Assembly: GCA_964630925.1 (NCBI GenBank)
Contig: CAZVZK010000080.1
Coordinates: 1 to 47,951 of the forward strand
From: RGDT01 sp964630925
Lineage (GTDB): Bacteria; Planctomycetota; Planctomycetia; Gemmatales; Gemmataceae
DNA: 47,951 nucleotides
Reading direction: 5' to 3'
The notes beneath the pieces were generated by a model, which saw only the letters and a program-made list of their open reading frames with translations, had not been told where the DNA came from and searched no databases. Positions within the stretch are counted from its first letter, which is position 1. Each line of letters starts with the position of its first letter. A program made the translations under genes and the position numbers. Positions 17,329 through 22,877 of the stretch are shown here, in pieces.

Positions 17329-17519
17329 CGGGTGGGGTCTCCGGGCGCGGGACGGCGGGAGCGGCATTCTGCCGCCATCCATCATCATACACCGGCCGGT
17401 GGGGATGGTGGGAATAGCGCCCCAGGCCTAACCTCCTTCCGGGACGGCCCGATGCTCTCCCCGACGGTCCTTGGACACGGGCTCGTCGGCTTCCGTCGTG
17501 GCGGGCGACCGCGGTCGAA

Positions 17520-17540
17520 AAGTGCATCATGATACATATT
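17520..17540. promoter_or_regulatory. Candidate HipB operator 1 (upstream copy)
   Basis: The sequence aagtgcatcatgatacat begins with the same nine bases (aagtgcatc) as the perfect palindrome at 17582. Its right half, tacatatt, is a degraded match to tgcactt. It lies just upstream of the candidate -35 box of the hipBST operon. The rest of the 343-bp gap (17329-17671) shows no other gene. Confidence 0.55.
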
Positions 17541-17544
17541 TCTC

Positions 17545-17573
17545 TTGCTTCCGGCCTGTGTGTCGGGTAGTAT
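17545..17573 (+). promoter_or_regulatory. Candidate hipBST promoter
   Basis: TTGCTT (17545-17550), 17 bp, TAGTAT (17568-17573). The match is 3/6 and 4/6, but the spacing is ideal and the local composition is unusually AT-rich. It sits between two operator-like palindromes, as expected for an autorepressed toxin-antitoxin operon. The hipB ATG is about 98 nt downstream. Confidence 0.45.
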
Positions 17574-17581
17574 GCTCTCTG

Positions 17582-17601
17582 AAGTGCATCAACGTGCACT
17601 T
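17582..17601. promoter_or_regulatory. Candidate HipB operator 2 (perfect palindrome)
   Basis: aagtgca (17582-17588), 6-bp spacer tcaacg, tgcactt (17595-17601): a perfect 7-bp inverted repeat. It lies just after the candidate -10 box and 62 bp from the upstream copy. The position fits repression by the HTH protein encoded 70 bp downstream. Confidence 0.65.
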
Positions 17602-17671
17602 TTTGGCCGCGGGCGAGGAGGCACAAGGCCAGGATACGCTGAAAAGCGCACGAGAATACACAGGAGGATGC

Positions 17672-17890
17672 ATGTCCCCGCAAGACCTTGGACAGAGATT
17701 CCGTACCCGAAGGAAGTTGCTCCGTCTGCGTCAGCGGGATCTGGCGGAGATGGCCGAGGTCACTCTCCGGGGCTTGATCAGTTTGGAAAAAGGGCAGGCG
17801 AACCCCACGCTCAAGCAGCTCACCAAGATCGCCGACGTACTCGGGCTGGAGATCAACGTGGTCGAACGGGCGTGCCATGCGTCAAGCTGA
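17672..17890 (+). CDS. hipB: HipB-like XRE-family antitoxin/repressor
   Basis: This 72-residue protein is almost entirely one XRE/Cro-type helix-turn-helix: LGQRFRTRRKLLRLRQRDLA then EVTLRGLISLEKGQANPTL. I chose the ATG at 17672 because AGGAGG (17662-17667) lies 4 nt upstream. The frame extends to 17471 only through the operator region. It should bind the two AAGTGCATC palindromes upstream and repress the operon, and may help hold the kinase inactive. It overlaps the next gene by 14 bp. HipB of E. coli is of similar size (88 residues). Confidence 0.85.
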   Translation: MSPQDLGQRFRTRRKLLRLRQRDLAEMAEVTLRGLISLEKGQANPTLKQLTKIADVLGLEINVVERACHASS

Positions 17891-18197
17891 GGTCTATTGC
17901 CGGGGGGTCCTGGCGGGGATCCTTTCCAGGGACGAGGCAGGGTACCGCTTCCAGTACAGGCCGGAGTACCTGGGCGCCACGGGGCTCCCGGCGATCAGCC
18001 TCTCTTTCCCGAAACGGGAGGCCGCCTTCGAGTCGCCCGTCCTGTTCCCGTTCTTCTTCGGCCTGCTGGCGGAGGGGGGCGATAAGGCGATCCAGTGCCG
18101 GGCGCTGAGGATCGACGAGCGGGACCACTTCACCCGGCTCCTCAGGACCTGTGAGGCCGAGACCATCGGAGGCGTGACCGTGAAGGAGGTCCCGTGA
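17877..18197 (+). CDS. hipS: HipS-like small protein (HipA N-terminal subdomain 1 alone)
   Basis: This 106-residue protein corresponds to the N-terminal subdomain 1 of HipA kinases (YCRGVLAGILSRDEAGYRFQY, then LPAISLSFPKREAAF and FPFFFGLLAEG, the counterpart of HipA's FFENLLPEG). Here it is a separate gene rather than the front of the kinase. In the HipBST system of enteropathogenic E. coli the equivalent HipS is the antitoxin for HipT. The ATG overlaps the hipB stop by 14 bp, and its own stop overlaps the kinase start (GTGA), so all three are translationally coupled. Confidence 0.83.
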   Translation: MRQAEVYCRGVLAGILSRDEAGYRFQYRPEYLGATGLPAISLSFPKREAAFESPVLFPFFFGLLAEGGDKAIQCRALRIDERDHFTRLLRTCEAETIGGVTVKEVP

Positions 18198-19210
18198 CCC
18201 CCTGCCCTGGATGCTTCAAGATGGGGAAGGACGATGCCTTCTGTAAGAAGTGCCGGGAGGGCCTGTTTGACGGCGAGAAGGTCCCCCGCGTTCTGCCGTT
18301 CACGCGTCCCGCCTACGACGATGCGAAGCTCAAGATCACGCCCGGGAGGCTGTCGATTTCAGGCATCCAGACCAAGATCTCCCTCGCCCTGGAAGACGGC
18401 CGGCTGAGGATGGTGGAGTCGGGCGGCCAGTACATCCTGAAACCCATCCCCCGGGCGGAGTACAAGCGGCTGGCGGCCATGCCGATCAACGAACACCTGA
18501 CCATGCAGATCGCCCGTCAGGTGTTCAAGATCGAGGTGGCCGACAACGCCCTGGTTCAATTCGAGGACGGGGAGGTGGCCTACCTCGTCCGTCGATTCGA
18601 TGTGCGGCCGGGCAGCCCCAGGAGCCTCCAGGAGGACTTCGCGCAGATCGCCGGGAGGTCAGCGGAGACGGACGGGCCGGACTACAAGTACGACTTCTCC
18701 TATGAGGAGATCGGCGGGTTGATCCGGAAGCACGTCGCCGCCTACAAGGTGGATCTGGAGCGGTTGTTCACGCTCGTCGTCTTCAACTACCTCGTCCACA
18801 ACGGGGACGCCCACACCAAGAACTTCTCCCTCTTCAGGTCCGAAGACACCGGGGAGTACCGGCTCACCCCGGCATACGACCTGCTGGACACACGGCTGCA
18901 CCTGCCGGACGAATCGCGGACCGCCCTGGGGCTGTTCAAGGACGGCTTCGAGACGGAGAGCTTCAAGGCCAACGGCTTCTACGCCTACGACGACTTCGTC
19001 GAGCTCGCCAGGAGATTCGGAGTCGTCAGGCCACGTTACGAACGAATTCTGAAAGGATTCGTGGACAAGAAGGACGACATCTTCGCGTTCATCGAAAGAT
19101 CCACCCTGCAGGAAGACTGCAAGCAGCTCTACAAAGCGCACGTGGGCGACAGCATCATGGCGCTGAGCCATCGATTCTCGGAGCAGAAGGCGGAAGGCTG
19201 GGGCCGCTGA
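18194..19210 (+). CDS. hipT: HipT-like Ser/Thr kinase toxin with N-terminal zinc-ribbon
   Basis: This 338-residue HipA-family kinase lacks subdomain 1, as HipT does. It has a GTG start at 18194 with GAAGGAGGT upstream. The N-terminus has CPGC (4-7) and CKKC (17-20), a likely zinc ribbon known from Bacteroidetes HipA proteins but not from E. coli HipT as I know it. The Gly-rich loop is LSISGIQTK with Ser54 and Ser56, matching the SIS motif autophosphorylated in HipT. Lys83 (ILKP) should hold ATP. Catalytic Asp205 and Asn210 lie in HNGDAHTKNF, and Asp229 in PAYDLLD binds metal. HipA targets GltX and E. coli HipT targets TrpS; the target here is unknown. It ends 11 bp from the convergent CpsD-like gene. 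Confidence 0.88.
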   Translation: MTPCPGCFKMGKDDAFCKKCREGLFDGEKVPRVLPFTRPAYDDAKLKITPGRLSISGIQTKISLALEDGRLRMVESGGQYILKPIPRAEYKRLAAMPINEHLTMQIARQVFKIEVADNALVQFEDGEVAYLVRRFDVRPGSPRSLQEDFAQIAGRSAETDGPDYKYDFSYEEIGGLIRKHVAAYKVDLERLFTLVVFNYLVHNGDAHTKNFSLFRSEDTGEYRLTPAYDLLDTRLHLPDESRTALGLFKDGFETESFKANGFYAYDDFVELARRFGVVRPRYERILKGFVDKKDDIFAFIERSTLQEDCKQLYKAHVGDSIMALSHRFSEQKAEGWGR

Positions 19211-19221
19211 CGGGCCCGGCC

Positions 19222-20118
19222 TCACTGCCCCGTCAGGATCGTCCCGGCGAGGCGGATGCCCTGGCGTGGCAGGTCGCGGACGAGGGCCGTCGCCTGGGGG
19301 GCGTCGGCCTCGGGGCCGGGGAGGACGAGGAAGACGGCGTCGCTGCCGGCGGCGAAGGCGGAGACGGTGGCGCGGCCGTCCCACGGCGGGCCGTCCACGA
19401 AGACGAAGTCGAACTGCTCGCGGAGGGCGGCGAGGAGGTCCTGCAAGGTGCGTGCGTCGGCGAGGACGGCCTGGGGCTCTCCGGCGGACAGCAGGAACAG
19501 GCCCTCCTGGTCGGTGGGGCGGATGGCGGATCCGAGGGAGCAGTCGGCGGCGAGGACCTCGGCGAGGCCTGGGGCCTTGTCCATGCCGAGGCGGGCGGCG
19601 GCGGCGGGGCGGCGCAGGTTGGCGTCGAGGACGAGGGCGCGGCGGCCCTGGCGGGCGGCGCTGACGGCGAGGTTGAGGAGGACGTTGGTGGCCCCGACGC
19701 CCGGGCGGAGGGCGGAGAAGAGGAGGACGAAGTGGTCGATGACGGCCTTGGTGGCGGCGGCCTCGCGGACGGCGGTGAACAGCTCGAGGTAGCGGGCGGC
19801 CTCGGGGCCCTGGGGGGCGTGGTAGGCGACCAATTCGGGGGCGATGCGCGGGCGGCGCAGGACGGGCACGGAGCCTGCGGAGGGCGTGAGGGAGCGGAAC
19901 TGGACGTGCGGCCCCTGGACGGGCGGGGGTGACTTGGCGGGGCGCGGGGCGGCGGCGAGGACGTCGGCGCTGGCGGCGATCACCTCGCGCTTAGGGCCGA
20001 TCTCGATGAAGGACATCTCCCCCGGCCCCTCCGCGGGGGCGTGCGCGGGGGCGGGCGGCGGGGGGGCGGCCGTGCGTGTCGTGGGGACCACGCGCAGGGT
20101 GTCGAACGTTCTGCCCAT
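19222..20118 (-). CDS. CpsD/Wzc-like (BY-kinase/MinD-type) ATPase with degenerate P-loop
   Basis: This 298-residue protein has a Pro/Ala-rich N-terminal 90 residues followed by the P-loop fold of CpsD/CapB tyrosine kinases. Walker A' is VLDANLRRP (Asp165) and Walker B is FVFVDGPP (Asp242). The Walker A loop reads PGVGATN (139-145), where the family has GxGK(T/S). The essential Lys is Ala143, so ATP binding may be lost or altered. No Tyr-rich C-terminal cluster is present. It lies 12 nt downstream of an ExeA-like ATPase gene on the same strand; such pairs are common in bacterial exopolysaccharide loci. It may be a regulatory or scaffold subunit in polysaccharide export. Confidence 0.78.
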   Translation of the reverse strand: MGRTFDTLRVVPTTRTAAPPPPAPAHAPAEGPGEMSFIEIGPKREVIAASADVLAAAPRPAKSPPPVQGPHVQFRSLTPSAGSVPVLRRPRIAPELVAYHAPQGPEAARYLELFTAVREAAATKAVIDHFVLLFSALRPGVGATNVLLNLAVSAARQGRRALVLDANLRRPAAAARLGMDKAPGLAEVLAADCSLGSAIRPTDQEGLFLLSAGEPQAVLADARTLQDLLAALREQFDFVFVDGPPWDGRATVSAFAAGSDAVFLVLPGPEADAPQATALVRDLPRQGIRLAGTILTGQ

Positions 20119-20130
20119 GGCGGGGGATCC

Positions 20131-21030
20131 TCACGCGGGGCGTCCCGGCGCGTACAGCCGGAAGCCAGCGTCGTCCTCGGTGGGTGGGATCAGCATGACG
20201 CCGCTCTCGCCGGGGCCGGCCACGCCGCCGGGCAGGCCCAGTTGGGAGAGGGATTCGAGCATGACCTCGGCATCGACACACTCGGCCTCGCCGGCCTCGG
20301 CGAGGCGGAGGGCGAGGTGGGCGGCCTGGTTGATGAGGCGTGGGACGCCGCGTGTGGCCTTGGCGAGCATCTCCAGGGCCTCGGCGTCGATGACCTTGTC
20401 GGGGTCGGCGCCGGCGGCGCGGAGGTGGTGCAGGGCGTAGTCGGCGGCCTCCTCGACGCCGAGCGGCTCCAGGCGGGCGCGGACGGCGGTGCGCTGGCGT
20501 AGGGAGGCCAATTCGGGCCTCTGGAGGACGGAGAGGAGGTCGGGCTGTCCGACGAGGACGACCTGGACGGCCTTGCCCCCCGGCCCCTCCAGGTTGCCCA
20601 GGAGGCGCATCTCCTCCAGGACGTCCGGGGGGAAGAGGTGGGCCTCGTCGGCGAGGATGACGGTCTTCTTGCCCTCCTTGAAGCGGGCGAGGAGGTGGGC
20701 GATGAGGGCGAGGCGCATCTCCTGCTCGGGGCGGCCCTCGTGGGGCAGGCCGAGGTCGAAGAGGAGGGCCTGGAGGAGGGCGGCGCGGCCGCCGGCGTGG
20801 GCGACGAGGCAGACCTCGGCGGCGTCGCCGAGGCGGTCCGCGAGGGCGTGGGCGAGGAGGGTCTTGCCGGTGCCGGGCGCGCCGGTGAGGGCGACGGCGG
20901 CCTCGCCGTCGGCGAGGCCGGCGAGGAGGGCGGCGAGGGCGGCCTCGTGGGTGGTCGCGGGGTAGTAGCAGGCGAGGTCCGGCGAGGCCGGGAAGGGTCG
21001 GCGGGTGAGGCCGAAGCGGCTGTGGTGCAT
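20131..21030 (-). CDS. ExeA/GspA-like AAA ATPase
   Basis: This 299-residue protein begins with the ExeA-type start RFGLTRRPFPASPDLACYYP. It has Walker A GAPGTGKT (50-57), Walker B VILADEAH (124-131), a sensor region (QVVLVGQPDLL) and a winged helix-like C-terminal part with GVPRLINQAAHLAL. Such proteins form inner-membrane or cytosolic motors, either helping assemble type II secretion (GspA) or working with polysaccharide export genes. No peptidoglycan-binding domain or membrane helix is present, unlike ExeA proper. The downstream partner is a CpsD-like protein. IstB transposition helpers share the fold, but no transposase is nearby. Confidence 0.82.
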   Translation of the reverse strand: MHHSRFGLTRRPFPASPDLACYYPATTHEAALAALLAGLADGEAAVALTGAPGTGKTLLAHALADRLGDAAEVCLVAHAGGRAALLQALLFDLGLPHEGRPEQEMRLALIAHLLARFKEGKKTVILADEAHLFPPDVLEEMRLLGNLEGPGGKAVQVVLVGQPDLLSVLQRPELASLRQRTAVRARLEPLGVEEAADYALHHLRAAGADPDKVIDAEALEMLAKATRGVPRLINQAAHLALRLAEAGEAECVDAEVMLESLSQLGLPGGVAGPGESGVMLIPPTEDDAGFRLYAPGRPA

Positions 21031-21107
21031 GGTGGAGGCGTCCCCCGCGCGGCGTTGCGTAGCCGCGACACCCTGTCATCGGCACGGCGGGGGTGGGGAC
21101 TTGACGG

Positions 21108-21365
21108 TCAGCCGGCGAGGACGGCTCGGTCGAGCATCTGCTCGAACTCCTTGCGGCCGAGGACGCCGAAGGTGTCGAGGTTGTGACGGGCGAGGACGAG
21201 GTAGCGGTACGGCACCCGGCCGTGGTCCTCCATCGAGCTGAAGACGAATTTGCAGCCCGACTCCGGATGGTCGGCGATGTAATAGCCGCTCTCAGCGCGG
21301 AGGAACGAGAAGCCGAGCGATTCAAGGAGTGCGCGGAAGGCGGCGAAGGTGATGTTCTCATTCAT
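21108..21365 (-). CDS. Small hypothetical protein (85 aa)
   Basis: I do not recognise this 85-residue protein. It starts with a helix (ITFAAFRALLESLGFSFLRA) followed by strands (GYYIADHPESGCKFVFSS) and a C-terminal helix (GRKEFEQMLDRAVL). The layout is faintly like the dsRNA-binding fold of HicA toxins, but the HicA catalytic His is not at its place and no HicB-like partner is present. It lies last in a minus-strand set of three small genes (21964 to 21108), with 12 bp between it and the 62-residue gene. Confidence 0.6.
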   Translation of the reverse strand: MNENITFAAFRALLESLGFSFLRAESGYYIADHPESGCKFVFSSMEDHGRVPYRYLVLARHNLDTFGVLGRKEFEQMLDRAVLAG

Positions 21366-21377
21366 GGTGGTCGAGGC

Positions 21378-21566
21378 TCACTTCGCGGGCGGTTCGCCGT
21401 TGGGCGGTTTCGGGCGCGGCGGGCTCGCCAACAAGTGAGGGTGGCGGGCCGGGCGGATGGTGGTATCGGTCTCGCCCTCGGCCTCGATGAACACCGAGGA
21501 CAGGGCCTCGGTGACGCTGCCGACGGGGTGGCGGGGCGGCTCGGCGGGCTTCGCCTGTTCGGTCAT
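21378..21566 (-). CDS. Very small Pro-rich hypothetical protein (62 aa)
   Basis: A 62-residue reading frame starting at the ATG at 21566, with CAGGAGT ideally placed upstream and only 2 nt after the stop of the preceding gene. The product is Pro/Glu/Ala-rich and low in hydrophobic residues (MTEQAKPAEPPRHPVGS at the start, RPKPPNGEPPAK at the end), so it is probably disordered. Function is unknown. The good ribosome binding site and tight spacing are the main evidence that it is real. Confidence 0.5.
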   Translation of the reverse strand: MTEQAKPAEPPRHPVGSVTEALSSVFIEAEGETDTTIRPARHPHLLASPPRPKPPNGEPPAK

Positions 21567-21568
21567 GG

Positions 21569-21964
21569 CTACTCCTGAGTCTGGTAGACGCGGAGGCGGC
21601 GTTGGGCGACCCATTCGCCATCCACGAGCAAGGTGAGCTGGTAGAGGCCCGGCTCGGGGAACATGCAGGACCTCAGCCGGAGATGATAGGTGACTTCGGC
21701 GAGCACGTCCGGGAACACAACCCTCCCCTCGAAGGCATGGATGTCCTCGCCGGTGTCGAGGCGGGTGATCTCCAACTGGATTGTACCCTCCCCCACCCCA
21801 TCCGTCAGCACCGCGAGGACGGAAAACGGCGCCGCCACGCCGGGGAAGGCTGGCATCCCCAGGCCGGTGAACGCCCCGACGGTGGAGGTTTTCCGCGTCC
21901 GCTCCTCGCGGATCACCAGATCGCAGAGCGTCAACCCGATGACGACTGGGTGGGGCACCATCAC
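21569..21964 (-). CDS. DUF6941-like conserved hypothetical protein
   Basis: This 131-residue protein has an N-terminal pattern CDLVIREERTRKTSTVGAF that resembles the small DUF6941-type family, in which a 'CD.v..d..tgK.s.iG.f' start is followed by a beta-sandwich. The rest is beta-rich (FSVLAVLTDGVGEGTIQLEI, then FPEPGLYQLTLLVDGEWVAQ), as expected for an immunoglobulin-like sandwich. The function of the family is unknown to me. It opens a three-gene minus-strand operon with the 62- and 85-residue proteins, and ends 24 bp downstream of the SDR gene stop. I am moderately sure of the family. Confidence 0.65.
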   Translation of the reverse strand: MMVPHPVVIGLTLCDLVIREERTRKTSTVGAFTGLGMPAFPGVAAPFSVLAVLTDGVGEGTIQLEITRLDTGEDIHAFEGRVVFPDVLAEVTYHLRLRSCMFPEPGLYQLTLLVDGEWVAQRRLRVYQTQE

Positions 21965-21988
21965 CGACCTCCTGGTTTCCGAACTGGA

Positions 21989-22792
21989 TTAAGACTTCCA
22001 CGTCAGGCGACGCGGCTCGGCGCCGGGGACGCAGGAGTAGGGGGCGAAGTCGGTCACGCCATCGGCACGCAGGAAGTCCTCGTCGAGGAGGGCCTTGCCC
22101 GTCAGCTCGCCGGGCTTCTTGGCGGCGATGCGGCGGACGCAATCGACGAGGATGTCCGGCTTGCGCCACATGTCGCGCGTGCCGAGGCCGTGGTTGATGC
22201 TCGCCTGGCTCTCGATGATCGTCACCGGCCACAGGCTGTTGACGCTGATGCCCTGGGGGCGGGCTTCCTCGGCGAGGCCGAGGGTGAGGAGCGTCATGCC
22301 GAGCTTGCTGATGGCGTAGGCGACGCGGCCGGGGACGATGGAGAGGTCGAGCGGCGGGCTCATGTTGATGACGTGGCCCCTGGTGGCGGCGAGGTGCGGG
22401 AGGGCGGCGCGGCAGGCGAGGAGGGCGGCGCGGGCGTTGACGCCCATCACGAGGTCGAAGCGTTTGGCGGGCGTCTCGGCGACCGGCTTCCAGAACATGG
22501 CGCCGGCGTTGTTGACGAGGAGGTCGATGCGGCCGAAGTGCTCGGCGGTGCGGGCGATCATGGCGTCGATCTGGGCCTCGTCGCGCACGTCGCACTGGAC
22601 GGCGAGGGCCTTGCCGCCCGCCGCCTCGACCTCGGCCGCGACGGTGTGGATGGAGCCGGGGAGCTTGTCGGTGGATTCGACGCTCTTGGCGGCGACGGTG
22701 ACGGCCCAGCCGTCGGCGGCGAGGCCGAGGGCGATGGCGCGGCCGATGCCTCGGCTGGCCCCGGTGATGATGGCGGTGCGTTGGGGTGTCAT
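21989..22792 (-). CDS. Short-chain dehydrogenase/reductase (HSDL2-like SDR)
   Basis: This 267-residue classical SDR has the NAD(P)-binding TGASRGIG (about 10-17), the NNAG structural motif (about 94-97) and the catalytic YAISK (Tyr and Lys spaced by three). The active-site Ser is in NMSPPLD. The insert KLPGSIHTVAAEVEAAGGKA after the second strand and the late segment VTIIESQASIN resemble the HSDL2/'citronellol-type' SDR subgroup. It should reduce or oxidise an alcohol or ketone; the substrate is not readable. GGAGA lies 7 nt upstream of the ATG. It is divergent from the WD40 array, with 85 bp between the starts. Confidence 0.88.
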   Translation of the reverse strand: MTPQRTAIITGASRGIGRAIALGLAADGWAVTVAAKSVESTDKLPGSIHTVAAEVEAAGGKALAVQCDVRDEAQIDAMIARTAEHFGRIDLLVNNAGAMFWKPVAETPAKRFDLVMGVNARAALLACRAALPHLAATRGHVINMSPPLDLSIVPGRVAYAISKLGMTLLTLGLAEEARPQGISVNSLWPVTIIESQASINHGLGTRDMWRKPDILVDCVRRIAAKKPGELTGKALLDEDFLRADGVTDFAPYSCVPGAEPRRLTWKS

Positions 22793-22811
22793 CGGCTCGT
22801 CTCCAATTCAC

Positions 22812-22840
22812 ATGACGTGCGGGGCCATGTCGGTGATAAT
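22812..22840 (+). promoter_or_regulatory. Candidate promoter of the WD40 array
   Basis: ATGACG (22812-22817), 17 bp, GATAAT (22835-22840): 4/6 and 5/6 matches at ideal spacing in the 85-bp divergent gap. The first WD40 gene's ATG is 37 nt beyond. Because most following genes overlap or nearly abut, this could drive a long transcript. Confidence 0.35.
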
Positions 22841-22877
22841 GGCGTCTGTCACATCCCGCGGACAGGGGGATCCCCCG

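Noticed and set aside
19222..20118. ParA/MinD chromosome partition protein
   Set aside because: The DANLRRP and FVFVDGPP motifs and the ExeA-like neighbour fit the CpsD/Wzc group; no ParB gene or parS-like site is seen.
20131..21030. IstB-type transposition helper instead of an ExeA-like ATPase
   Set aside because: No IS21-type transposase or terminal repeats are nearby, and the FGLTRRPF start and CpsD-like partner fit ExeA-type proteins.
21108..21365. HicA mRNA interferase
   Set aside because: The catalytic His of HicA is not at the expected strand and there is no HicB-like partner.
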